A stretch of DNA of 64,000 bases. Origin: DAOMFB01 sp963721385. Lineage in GTDB: Bacteria; Acidobacteriota; Thermoanaerobaculia; UBA5066. The stretch spans positions 558,001-622,000 of the forward strand of contig CAVRJB010000019.1 in the NCBI GenBank assembly GCA_963721385.1, given 5' to 3'. The first letter of the stretch is position 1. The number at the start of each line of letters is the position of its first letter. The position numbers and the translations under genes are program-made. The notes below the pieces were generated by a model. It searched no databases, was not told the origin of the DNA, and worked only from the letters and a program-made list of their open reading frames with translations. Shown one piece after another: positions 43,732-52,310 of this stretch.

Positions 43732-44718
43732 TCAGGTCCACCCGCGGACGGCATGCGGCTTGTAAGGCGCCTCGAGCGCCGTCACTTCGCCCTCGGAGAG
43801 CGTCACGTCGACGCTTCGAAGCGCGGTCGCGAGGTGCTCGAGCTGCGTGGCACCAATGATCGGAGCCGTCACGGCGGGTTTCGATAGGAGCCAGGCGAGC
43901 GCCACCTCGGCCATCTCAGCGCCGCGGGCCTTCGCGACCTTCCGCGTTGCCTCCATGACGTCGGCGTCGGACGGGTGGTCGTAGAGCTTCCACGCGTAGT
44001 CGTCGCTTGCGGCCCGCGGCGTCGCCGTCCGGTCGTCGGGCTTCGGGCGCGTCCCCGCGAGGAGGCCGCGCGCGAGCGGCGACCACGGCATCACGGCGAT
44101 CCCCTCGGCGGCGCAGAGGGGGAGCATCTCCCGCTCCTCCTCCCGGTAGACGAGGTTGTAGTGGTTCTGCATCGAGACGAAGCGCGGCCAGCCGTGGACG
44201 TCGGAGAGGCCGAGCGCCTTCATGAACTTCCACGCCGGGCCCGAGCTGGCCCCGACGTAGCGGACCTTCCCCTGCGCCACGAGGAGGTCCATCGCCGAGA
44301 GCGTCTCCTCCATCGGGACGGAGGGGTCGAACCGGTGAATCTGGTAGAGGTCGATCGTGTCGATCTGCAGACGCTTCAGGCTGGCTTCGCAGGCCTGGAC
44401 CACGTGCTTTCTCGTCAGCCCCTTCATGTTCGGGCCCGGTCCCATCGGGAAGAAGACCTTCGTCGCGAGGACGATCTCCTCCCGGGAGGCGAACTCCTTC
44501 AACATCTTCCCGGTGATCACCTCCGACCGACCGAGGGAGTAGCCGTCCGCCGTGTCGAAGAAGTTGATTCCCCCTTCGACCGCGGCCCGGAAGAACGGCC
44601 GGGCGGCTTCCTCGCCGTCCAGGATCCACGGGCGCCACGCGCTGGAGCCGTAGCTCATGCAGCCGAGACAGAGTCGCGAGACGGTGACGCCAGTCCGTCC
44701 GAGGGTCGTGTACTTCAT
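43732..44718 (-). CDS. Aldo/keto reductase
   Basis: A 328-residue NADPH-dependent aldo/keto reductase. The catalytic tetrad is present: Asp and Tyr in FFDTADGYSLGRSE, Lys in VLATKVFF and His in YQIHRFD. SPLARGLLAGTRP and GATQLEHLATAL belong to the C-terminal cofactor region. The closest subgroup appears to be the YajO/Tas-like AKRs. The substrate is not known. The gene lies 16 bases after the S9 peptidase gene and 1 base before the SnoaL-like gene, so it is likely part of a three-gene run. Confidence 0.93.
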   Translation of the reverse strand: MKYTTLGRTGVTVSRLCLGCMSYGSSAWRPWILDGEEAARPFFRAAVEGGINFFDTADGYSLGRSEVITGKMLKEFASREEIVLATKVFFPMGPGPNMKGLTRKHVVQACEASLKRLQIDTIDLYQIHRFDPSVPMEETLSAMDLLVAQGKVRYVGASSGPAWKFMKALGLSDVHGWPRFVSMQNHYNLVYREEEREMLPLCAAEGIAVMPWSPLARGLLAGTRPKPDDRTATPRAASDDYAWKLYDHPSDADVMEATRKVAKARGAEMAEVALAWLLSKPAVTAPIIGATQLEHLATALRSVDVTLSEGEVTALEAPYKPHAVRGWT

Positions 44719-44734
44719 GGGCGGCCTGCCTTCG

Positions 44735-46765
44735 TCACGGCTTGAGGTGCGCCGCGAGGAACCCGAGCACCTCGCCGTACCAGTGCTTCGCGTTTTGTCC
44801 CTTCAGGATAAAGTGGTTCTCGTCGGGATAGGTGACGAGCCGGGCCGGCACGCCCTTGGCCGTCAGCGTTCCGTAGAGCTCCAGCCCCTGCGTGACCGGT
44901 ACGCGGTAGTCGCGCTCGCCATGGAGGATCAGCATCGGAGTTTGGAAGAATTCCGCGTACCGGTTCGGGCTCCATTTTTCCACGGCGTCGCGGTTCGTGA
45001 ATGGCGTTCCGCCGTACGAGTGCTGCCGGCCGTAGGTGGCGTCCGACGCGAACTGGCCCATCAGGTTGTAGACCCCGGCGTGTGAGACGAGCGCCGCGAA
45101 GCGGTTCGTGTGCCCCTCGATCCAGTTCACGAGGAAGCCGCCGTACGAGCCGCCGGCCGCCGCCATCCTCTTCGGGTCCACCGACCCCTCGGCGACGAGG
45201 ACGTCGGTCGCCTTCATGACGTCCTCGAACGGCATTTCCGGGTGGGCGCCGAGGATCGACTCGACCCAGGCCTGGCCAAAGCTCGAGGAGCCGTGGAAGT
45301 TCACCATCGCGACGACGTAGCCCGGCGCGGCGAAGGCCTGCGCATTCCAGCGGAGGTGAAAGTTGTCTCCGGAAATGCCGACCGGCCCGCCGTGGATCAC
45401 CTGGACGAGCGGGTACTTCTTCCCCGCGTCGAAACCGGGCGGGGTGACGACGTACATCTGGACGTCCTGGCCTCCGGCGCCCCTGAACGTCACTTCTTTC
45501 ACGGAGCCGAGGGCGATCCGCGACATCACGGGCTCGGTGAAGGACGTCAGGGTCCGGAAGCCCGTCCCGTCCGGCTTCACGGTCGCGATCTCGTTGGGGT
45601 GGCTCAGGTCATTCCACGCGAAGACGACGGTGCCGTCCGGCGCCACGTCGCCGAGGGCGGCCGTGCCTCCCTTCCAGATCCGCTTCGGAGACCCGCCCGC
45701 GACCGGTATCGTCCAGAGGTTTCCCCGCGCCCGCTCCTCGGCCGCGAAGACGACCGTTTTCCCGTCGCGGGCGAAAACGTGGCGGCCGGCGGAGTTCTCC
45801 CAGCCGTCCGTCAGCATCCGGTTCTTTCCGGTCGCGACGTCGAGGAGGGCGAGCCGCCCGTAGTCGGGCCAGCCGTCGGCCTTCACCTCCCGGACGTAGG
45901 CGATCGTCTTCCCGTCCGGCGAGAAGGCGGGGTCGTCGTCTCCGGCCGGGTTGTCGGCCGTCAGGTTCCTCGGAGGGCCGCCCGCCGCGGGGACGAGGAA
46001 GAGATCGGAGTTGAGCGTCCGGAAGGGCGGCTCGGTGGAGTTCGCGGCGAAGGCGAGCGCCGAGCCGTCGGGCGAGATGTCGTAGCGCCCGGTCCCCTCC
46101 ATCAGATCGAAGAAGCGCTTCGAACCGATGAGGAGGTCGGTGACCTTCTTCGTCGCGACGTCGACGGTGAAGAGATGCGGCCACTCGTCGTTCGTCAGCC
46201 ACCGGTCCCAGAACCGGAAGAGTCGGTTTTCGGAAACGTAGGCCTTCACCTTGGCCTTCTCGCGGGCCTCGAGCGCCTTTTTCGTCGACTCTGGCGTTCC
46301 ATCGGCGCCGACCACCGCCGAGACAAAAGCGATCCGCTTGCCGTCCGGGAACCACTTCGGGCTCGACACGCCGATCGGCATCTCGGTGAGCCTCTCGGCC
46401 TCGCCGCCGTCGACCGCGATGACGTAGAGCTGCGTCGCCTTGTCCCCCTCCCGCTTCGAGAGGAACGCCATTCGCTTCCCGTCGGGGCTGAAGGCAGGCG
46501 ACGTGTCCGACGCCTTGTTGGCCGTCAGCTTCCGCGACACGCCGCTCGCCAGGTCGAGGAGCCAGATGTCGGCGTTGCTCTTGTCCTCCTCGGCGTCCCA
46601 GACCGAGACGGCAAAAGCCGCCGCCTTTCCGTCCGGCGAAAGAGCCGGAGCGCCGACGCGCGGGAGCGCCCAGACGTCGTCAATCGTGAGCGGCTTCTTC
46701 TCGGGGACCGCCGCGACGGCAAGCGCGGAGTGGAGAAGGAATGCAAGGGCGAGCGTCCGTTTCAT
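44735..46765 (-). CDS. Exported S9 family prolyl oligopeptidase (DPP5-like)
   Basis: A 676-residue serine peptidase with a signal peptide (RTLALAFLLHSALAVAAVP). The N-terminal half is a WD40-like propeller (repeats of the form SPDGKxxAF at five or more places). The C-terminal alpha/beta hydrolase domain has GGSYGG (Ser, about residue 535), HGERDYRVP (Asp) and DENHFIL (His). It should cleave dipeptides from peptides in the periplasm. ATG 46765 is preceded by GGAAGGGG. The frame is open for 850 further bases upstream, but only as a shadow of the Yip1 gene. Oligopeptidase B lies 6 kb away, so peptide use seems important. Confidence 0.93.
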   Translation of the reverse strand: MKRTLALAFLLHSALAVAAVPEKKPLTIDDVWALPRVGAPALSPDGKAAAFAVSVWDAEEDKSNADIWLLDLASGVSRKLTANKASDTSPAFSPDGKRMAFLSKREGDKATQLYVIAVDGGEAERLTEMPIGVSSPKWFPDGKRIAFVSAVVGADGTPESTKKALEAREKAKVKAYVSENRLFRFWDRWLTNDEWPHLFTVDVATKKVTDLLIGSKRFFDLMEGTGRYDISPDGSALAFAANSTEPPFRTLNSDLFLVPAAGGPPRNLTADNPAGDDDPAFSPDGKTIAYVREVKADGWPDYGRLALLDVATGKNRMLTDGWENSAGRHVFARDGKTVVFAAEERARGNLWTIPVAGGSPKRIWKGGTAALGDVAPDGTVVFAWNDLSHPNEIATVKPDGTGFRTLTSFTEPVMSRIALGSVKEVTFRGAGGQDVQMYVVTPPGFDAGKKYPLVQVIHGGPVGISGDNFHLRWNAQAFAAPGYVVAMVNFHGSSSFGQAWVESILGAHPEMPFEDVMKATDVLVAEGSVDPKRMAAAGGSYGGFLVNWIEGHTNRFAALVSHAGVYNLMGQFASDATYGRQHSYGGTPFTNRDAVEKWSPNRYAEFFQTPMLILHGERDYRVPVTQGLELYGTLTAKGVPARLVTYPDENHFILKGQNAKHWYGEVLGFLAAHLKP

Positions 46766-46832
46766 CGATTCCCCTTCCGTGACCGGCCAGCCTAGCAAAG
46801 CGGCCCGGCCGGGCGTCTCCACCCGACCCCGG

Positions 46833-46838
46833 TAGAAT
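46833..46838 (+). promoter_or_regulatory. -10 element TAGAAT of the Yip1-DUF2752 unit
   Basis: TAGAAT lies 44 bases before the ATG at 46883. A Shine-Dalgarno AAGGAGAG precedes that ATG, so this unit has a leader. Confidence 0.45.
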
Positions 46839-46882
46839 CGCCTTCCGTTCCAGGAGAGACCGAGCGCAAGGAGAGCTTCCCG

Positions 46883-47626
46883 ATGTCCAGCGTCCCGCCT
46901 GACGTCCCTCCTCCTCCTCCTCCTCCGGGCGCTCAGTATCCTCCTCCTTACGCCCCTGCTCCCGCCGGCCTGCCGTGGGAGATGCGGCCGCAGGTCGGCT
47001 TCGCCGACGCCCTCGTCGACACGATCCGCCTCTTCGTGACGAGCCCTGCCGAGGCGTGGGGCCGGACGCGCGAGAAGGGGGACCTCGGCCAGCCGCTCCT
47101 TTTCGCCGTCGTCGTCGGCTGGATCGGCGTCGCCTTCAACAGCGTCTGGAACCTGATCTTCGGCAACATGTGGCTCCGCTTTCTCCCGATGCTGCCGCCG
47201 CAGGTGCGGGACCAGATCGCCCTTCACGGATTCGGGAGGGGCGTCGGTTCGACGATCTTCGCGCTCGTCCTCGCGCCCCTCTTCGTCATCATCGGGCTCT
47301 TCATTTCGAGCGCCGTCTTCCACCTCTGCTTCATGATCGTGGGAGCGCTCTCGGGCTCGACGGCCGGCTTCGAGGGGACGTTCCGGGTGGTCGGCTACTC
47401 CAGCGTCTCGCAGCTCGCACAGGTGATCCCCGTCGTCGGGGGCCTCGTGGCGGTCGTCTGGAACCTCATCCTCGTGGTCATGGGAGCGCAACGGATCCAC
47501 CGGACGACGCAGGGGAAGGCGATCGCGGGAGTCCTCATTCCCATCGTCTTCTGTTGCGGGTGCGCCGCGCTGGCCATCGTCTTCGCGGGAGCGGCGATTC
47601 TTGCGGCTTTCAGCGGGCATCGCTGA
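46883..47626 (+). CDS. Yip1 family membrane protein
   Basis: A 247-residue protein. A Pro-rich N-terminal tail (PPPPPPPG, encoded by a CTC/CCT repeat at about 46906-46926) precedes five hydrophobic segments. PWEMRPQVGFADALVDTIRLFVTSPAEAW is the opening of the bacterial Yip1 (YIPF-like) domain, and VGYSSVSQLAQVIPVVGGLVAVVWNLILVVMGAQRIHRT closes it. The function of bacterial members is unknown. A good Shine-Dalgarno precedes the ATG. The DUF2752 gene starts inside its last 26 bases. Confidence 0.9.
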   Translation: MSSVPPDVPPPPPPPGAQYPPPYAPAPAGLPWEMRPQVGFADALVDTIRLFVTSPAEAWGRTREKGDLGQPLLFAVVVGWIGVAFNSVWNLIFGNMWLRFLPMLPPQVRDQIALHGFGRGVGSTIFALVLAPLFVIIGLFISSAVFHLCFMIVGALSGSTAGFEGTFRVVGYSSVSQLAQVIPVVGGLVAVVWNLILVVMGAQRIHRTTQGKAIAGVLIPIVFCCGCAALAIVFAGAAILAAFSGHR

Positions 47627-48023
47627 TCCGCCGCCGGGCGGCGACGCGGGCGGGCGGGGCCTCGGCCTCCTCTGGGGGGGAGTCGCGCTCGCCCTCCTCG
47701 CGCTCGGCCCCTTCGCCGGCCGCCTCGCGACGTACCTGCCAGGCTGCTTTTTTCGGAGTGTGACCGGCTTCCCTTGCCCGACGTGCGGCGGGACGCGGGC
47801 GGCGCTGGCGCTCGCGGGATTCGACCTCCCGGCCGCGATTCACGCCAACCCCCTCGTCACACTGGCGCTTCTCTTCCTCGTCGGGGGAGGCCTCGCGGCG
47901 GGAGCGTTCGCCCTCGTCGGGCGCGGCGTCCGCGAGCCTGCCCGCTTTCCGGTCTGGGTGCGGGCCGGCTTCGTCCTCGCCCTCGCGGCGAACTGGTTCT
48001 TCCTGATCGTGGACGGGCGCTGA
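47601..48023 (+). CDS. DUF2752 family membrane protein
   Basis: A 140-residue protein with three hydrophobic segments. The family core is clear: TGFPCPTCGGTRAALALAGFDLPAAIHANPL, with the CPxCGxTRA motif. The cysteines may bind metal. The function is unknown. The TTG start overlaps the end of the Yip1 gene by 26 bases, with GGAG about 9 bases upstream; no better start exists downstream before the conserved core. It is convergent with the cytochrome c gene, 16 bases away. Confidence 0.85.
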   Translation: MRLSAGIADPPPGGDAGGRGLGLLWGGVALALLALGPFAGRLATYLPGCFFRSVTGFPCPTCGGTRAALALAGFDLPAAIHANPLVTLALLFLVGGGLAAGAFALVGRGVREPARFPVWVRAGFVLALAANWFFLIVDGR

Positions 48024-48039
48024 AGGGCGCCCCGGGCCG

Positions 48040-48607
48040 TTACTTCGCGGGCGCGGGAGCGGCCGGCGGCGGCTCGTAATCCGGAACGAGGTTCTTCATC
48101 GGCTTGATGGTCCTCAGGTAGGCCCACACCGCTTTCAGGTCCGCGTCGGAGAGATTCCGGTATCCGTCCCACGGCATCGGAGGCTGGATCGGGCGCTCCA
48201 CGCCGAAGTGCTTGCCGGTCTTGATCGCCTTGAGGAAGACCTCCTCGTTCCAGACGCCGCCGCCGGTCCCGGTCGTCGGGTCGGGCGTCAGGTTGATGGC
48301 GTAGGTGACACCCCAGGGTCCCGCGAACGCGGTGTTCGTCACCGCGCCGGTCCAGAGCCACGGGCGCCTGCGGCTTCGGCGCCGGCGGCATCTTCAGGTC
48401 CTGCGGATGACCCGAGAGGTACCGCGTCATGTCGGGCTCGGGTCCCTTCGGCCCCATCTTCAGCGGCGTGTGGCAGTGATTGCAGCCGAGCGCGTCGACG
48501 AGGTACTTGCCCCGCGCGGCCGCTTTCGACGGCACGTCGGCCGCGAAGGCGGGAACGGCGAGAACGGCGGCGGCAATCGCGGCGGCGATGCGATGGGCAT
48601 GTTTCAT
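48040..48607 (-). CDS. Exported c-type cytochrome, +1 frameshift near 48362
   Basis: With one base removed this is a 188-residue periplasmic monoheme cytochrome. It has a signal peptide (HAHRIAAAIAAAVLAVPAFA), the heme site CNHCH (about residue 41) and a Met-rich middle (MTRYLSGHP, KMPPAP). After the break (KPQA to PWLWTGAVTNTAFAGPWG) the chain continues with INLTPDPTTGTGG and PPMPWDGYRNLSDADLKAVWAYLRTI, typical of this cytochrome group, in which a Met near PPMPW is the likely second heme ligand. Conservation on both sides of the break argues for a sequence error. It is divergent from the third sortilin-like gene, 45 bases away. Electron-transfer partner unknown. Confidence 0.87.
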
Positions 48608-48652
48608 GGGGGCGTATCCTCGCAGAATTCCGGCGTGAAAGGCAATTCGACG

Positions 48653-51343
48653 ATGAAGCAATCAGCCGCCGTGCTCCTGGCCGCCCTCGCGGTTTTCGTT
48701 CTCCCGGCCGATGCGCAGAAGCAGAAGGAAAAGGGCGCGGCGCCACCTCCCGCAGCCGGAGCGAAGGCCGCCGTTTCGGTCCCGACCTCCGGCCTCAAGG
48801 CGTTCAAGGCCCGGCCGATCGGCCCGGCGCTGATGGGAGGACGCGTCTCCGACATCGCGCTCGACCCGGAGAACCCCTATTCCTTTTTCGTGGGACTCGC
48901 GACGGGCGGCGTCATGAAGACCGCAAGCAACGGCGTCACGTTCGAAGCGGTGTTCGAGAAGGAAGCGGTCGCCTCGATCGGCGCGGTCGCGGTTGCGCCG
49001 TCCGACCCGAAGGTCGTCTGGGTCGGGACAGGAGAGGCGAACGACCGGAACAGCTCCGCGTGGGGAGACGGCGTCTACCTTTCGAAGGACGGCGGGGCGA
49101 CGTGGACGAACGTCGGTCTCCCGTCGAGCAAGGCGATCGGCCGGATCGCCGTCCACCCGACGGACCCGACGACGGCGTACGTCTGCGCCCTCGGGAATCT
49201 CTGGCAGCCGGGGGGCGAGCGCGGCCTCTTCAAGACGACCGACGCGGGTGCGACCTGGAAGAAGGTCCTCTCTGCGGCTTCGCCCGACGACGCGAAGGCG
49301 GGGTGCGGCGATCTCGTGATGGACCCGGCTCATCCTGACACGCTCTGGGCCGCCCTCTACGCCCGCCAGCGAACGCCCTGGTCTTTCGCCTCCGGCGCGA
49401 ATCAGACGGGCGGACGCGACGTCGGCGGGATCTTCCGGACGACGGACGGCGGAGTGACCTGGACGAAGCTGACGAAGGGACTGCCCGGGCGGACGCAGCG
49501 GATCGGCCTCGACGTCTTCCGGAAAGACCCGAAGATCGTCACCGCGGTCGTCCAGACCGACGAGGGGGGCGAAGCGCCGATCCGGGAGAGCAAGAGCAAG
49601 CGGGGCGGCGTCTTCCGCTCCGAGGACGGCGGCGAGAGCTGGACGCGGATGAACGCGCTCAACCCGCGGCCGTTCTACTTCAGCCAGGTCCGCGTCGACC
49701 CGGCGAACGACAAGAGGATCTACGTCCTCGGGATGAACCTTCACGTTTCCGACGATGGCGGCGCGTCGTTCCGCGAGGACCTGTTCGAAAAGGTCCACCC
49801 GGATTGTCATGGGATGGCCATCGACCCGAGGAACCCGAAGCGGCTCCTCCTCGGGACCGACGGCGGGCTCTATCAGAGCTTCGAGGCGGGGAAGAACTGG
49901 CAGCACCTCGACCGCTTCGGGGCGGGCGAGTACTACCGGATCACGCTCGACGACTCGACGCCGTACCGGATCGCGGGCGGCTTGCAGGACAACCTGAACT
50001 GGGTCGGGCCCTCCGCCACGCGGACGAAGGACGGGATCGTCAACGCCGACTGGACGAACCTCGGCGGCGGCGACGGCTTCTACAGCGTCTTCGATCCCGC
50101 GGACCGCGAGGTGATCTACGCCGAGTCGCAGGGGGGCGAGGTCTTCCGGATGAACCTCCGGACGGGTGAGACGAAGCGCCTCAAGCCCCAGCCCGGCGAA
50201 GGGCAGCCCGCTTTCCGTTTCCATTGGTGCGCGCCCTTCTTCGGGAGCCTCCACGAGAAAGCGACGATGTATCTCGCGGGGAATCGCGTCTTCCGCCTGA
50301 CGAAGAAGGGCGAGGAATGGGCCGCGATCAGCCCCGACCTTTCCTCCAGGGATCCGGAGAAGATCCTCTCGGTCGGGAGTGGCGCCGAGACCTACGGCGT
50401 CGTCTACGCGCTCGCGGAGTCAGCCGTGAAAAAGGGAGTCCTCTGGGCGGGGACCGACGACGGGAAGCTCTGGGCGACGGAGGACGACGGCGGGAAGTGG
50501 GCCGACGTGACGGCGGGCCTTCCAACGGCCGCGAAGGGACAGTGGATCCAGTCGATCGAGGCGAGCCCGTCCGACGCGGCCACCGCGTACGTCGTCGTCT
50601 CCGCGTACCGCTCGGGGAACGACGCCCCGCTGATTTTTCGCACCTCCGACCTCGGGAAGAGCTGGACGAGCGCCGCGGGGAACCTTCCCGCGAACGGCCC
50701 GGCGAAGGTCGTCCGCGAACATCCGAAGAACCCGAACCTCCTCTTCGCGGGGACGGAATTCGGCCTCTTCGTCTCGTTCGACCGCGGCGGGAGCTGGTCG
50801 AAGTTTGGTGAGCTGCCGACGGTCGCCGTGGACGACCTGAAGATCCACCCGCGTGAGGGGGACCTCGTGGTCGCGACGCACGGCCGGAGCCTCTACGTCG
50901 TCGACGACGTCTCGCCGCTCGCGGCGCTGAACGACGACGTCCGGGCGAAGGACGCCTATCTCTTCGAGCCGAAACCGGCGGCGGGCGCTTACCGGCTGCC
51001 AGGCTGGTCCGACTGGAACGGCAGGGCGAACTTCCGCGGCGACAACCCGCCGGATGGCGCGATCCTGAATTTCTGGATCCGCGAGTACACCGGCGACGAC
51101 GTGAAGATCTCGATCACGAACGCTCTCGACCAGCCCGTCGCGAACCTGAAGGCGCCCGGCGCGCCCGGCTTCGGGCGCGTCGTCTGGGACCTTCATCCGA
51201 CGAAGGAGTTCGTCCACGAGTACGGCGGGGACGCGAAGCGCTTCGTCCCGCCGGGCGACTACGCGGTGACGCTGACTTCGGGGAAGACGAAGGCGAAGCG
51301 GACGCTCAAGGTGACGATCGCCGAAGGGATCGAGACGCGGTAG
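48653..51343 (+). CDS. Large exported sortilin/BNR-repeat beta-propeller protein (copy 3)
   Basis: An 896-residue protein with a signal peptide (SAAVLLAALAVFVLPADA). It has the same sortilin-like repeats as copies 1 and 2 (KDGGATWTNVGL, TTDAGATWKKVL, SEDGGESWTRM and others) and the opening RPIGPALMGGRVSDIAL. It is more distant: it lacks the long helical C-terminus and ends in a short beta-domain (RVVWDLHPTKEFVHEYGG) that matches the LNRxVWDxR region of the other copies. Function unknown, and no hydrolase site is evident. ATG 48653 has only a weak ribosome site (AAAGG). Confidence 0.85.
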   Translation: MKQSAAVLLAALAVFVLPADAQKQKEKGAAPPPAAGAKAAVSVPTSGLKAFKARPIGPALMGGRVSDIALDPENPYSFFVGLATGGVMKTASNGVTFEAVFEKEAVASIGAVAVAPSDPKVVWVGTGEANDRNSSAWGDGVYLSKDGGATWTNVGLPSSKAIGRIAVHPTDPTTAYVCALGNLWQPGGERGLFKTTDAGATWKKVLSAASPDDAKAGCGDLVMDPAHPDTLWAALYARQRTPWSFASGANQTGGRDVGGIFRTTDGGVTWTKLTKGLPGRTQRIGLDVFRKDPKIVTAVVQTDEGGEAPIRESKSKRGGVFRSEDGGESWTRMNALNPRPFYFSQVRVDPANDKRIYVLGMNLHVSDDGGASFREDLFEKVHPDCHGMAIDPRNPKRLLLGTDGGLYQSFEAGKNWQHLDRFGAGEYYRITLDDSTPYRIAGGLQDNLNWVGPSATRTKDGIVNADWTNLGGGDGFYSVFDPADREVIYAESQGGEVFRMNLRTGETKRLKPQPGEGQPAFRFHWCAPFFGSLHEKATMYLAGNRVFRLTKKGEEWAAISPDLSSRDPEKILSVGSGAETYGVVYALAESAVKKGVLWAGTDDGKLWATEDDGGKWADVTAGLPTAAKGQWIQSIEASPSDAATAYVVVSAYRSGNDAPLIFRTSDLGKSWTSAAGNLPANGPAKVVREHPKNPNLLFAGTEFGLFVSFDRGGSWSKFGELPTVAVDDLKIHPREGDLVVATHGRSLYVVDDVSPLAALNDDVRAKDAYLFEPKPAAGAYRLPGWSDWNGRANFRGDNPPDGAILNFWIREYTGDDVKISITNALDQPVANLKAPGAPGFGRVVWDLHPTKEFVHEYGGDAKRFVPPGDYAVTLTSGKTKAKRTLKVTIAEGIETR

Positions 51344-51356
51344 GAGCCGCAAAGCG

Positions 51357-52202
51357 TCAACCGCGCGAGGCGACGTAGCGGGCGAGGGCGCCCTTCCAGT
51401 CGGGCATCTCGATTCCGGCGTTCGCGAGCTTGTCGCAGGCGAGCGCGCAGAAGCGGGGGCGCGGCGCCTTGAGCCCTGCCTTGCCGGAGGCGACCGGGGC
51501 GATGCTCGCCGACTTGCCCATCAGGCGGGCCAGCTCCTGGGCCAGTTCCATCCAGTTCGTGAAACCGGTCGAGACACAGTGGTAAAGGCCGAAGGGGGCC
51601 TTCTTCTCGACGAGGCGCCGCGTCGCCCGGGAGACGTCGTCCACGAAGCTGGGCGAGACGGTCCGGTCGGCGAAGGCGCGGACCGGTTCCCCCTTCGCGA
51701 TCGCGTCGGCCATCCTTCCGATGCTGCTCGAATGTCCGGCGCCGCCAAAGACGCTCTCGAGGCGGAGGACGTAGTGCTTCGGAGCTCGGGCGGCGAGGAT
51801 CTCGCCGAGCAGCTTCGACGCGCCGTAGACGCTGAGGGGGTTCGGGGAGTCCTTCTCGGTGTACGGGCGCGACGTGTTCCCGTCGAAGACGAAGTCGCTC
51901 CCGAAGTGGACGAAAATGGCGTCGGAGGCGGCGGCCGCGTCGGCGAGCGCCGAGACGCCGAAGGCATTCGCCGCGAGCGCGGCTTTCGGGTTCTCCTCGG
52001 CGCCGTCGACGTCGTTGTACGCCGCGCAGTTCAGGATCGCCGTCGGGCGCAACTTGAGGATCCGTTCGGCGATTCCCACCTGATCGGTGATGTCGAGCGA
52101 CTCCCGCGTCAGGCCGAAGACCTCATGGGTCTTCTGGAAGTCGCGGACGAGCACCTGGCCGAGCTGTCCTCCGGCCCCCGTGACGACGACGCGAAGCGAC
52201 AT
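51357..52202 (-). CDS. dTDP-4-dehydrorhamnose reductase-like protein (RmlD family)
   Basis: A 281-residue short-chain reductase. It has GAGGQLGQVLVRDF (NADPH loop), NCAAYNDVDGAEENP, then FGSDFVFDGNTSRPYTEKD and SVYGASKLLGE with the catalytic YxxxK, as in RmlD/RfbD. RmlD makes dTDP-L-rhamnose for surface polysaccharide. No other rml genes are in the window, so a different nucleotide-sugar or lone role is possible. TACCCT ends 7 bases before the ATG on the minus strand. It is divergent from the oligopeptidase gene by about 110 bases. Confidence 0.85.
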   Translation of the reverse strand: MSLRVVVTGAGGQLGQVLVRDFQKTHEVFGLTRESLDITDQVGIAERILKLRPTAILNCAAYNDVDGAEENPKAALAANAFGVSALADAAAASDAIFVHFGSDFVFDGNTSRPYTEKDSPNPLSVYGASKLLGEILAARAPKHYVLRLESVFGGAGHSSSIGRMADAIAKGEPVRAFADRTVSPSFVDDVSRATRRLVEKKAPFGLYHCVSTGFTNWMELAQELARLMGKSASIAPVASGKAGLKAPRPRFCALACDKLANAGIEMPDWKGALARYVASRG

Positions 52203-52278
52203 TCCAGGAAGGGTAACCGAATCGGCCTTTCGCGGGAATTCGGGTTCCCGGGGAAACCCGGATCTTCTCGCCCCGTAG

Positions 52279-52284
52279 TAGATT
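52279..52284 (+). promoter_or_regulatory. -10 element TAGATT before the oligopeptidase B gene
   Basis: TAGATT lies 26 bases before the GTG at 52311, and GGGAGG follows as ribosome site. The leader would be about 20 bases. Confidence 0.45.
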
Positions 52285-52310
52285 CGAAAGACATCGCTTC
52301 GGGAGGATTC

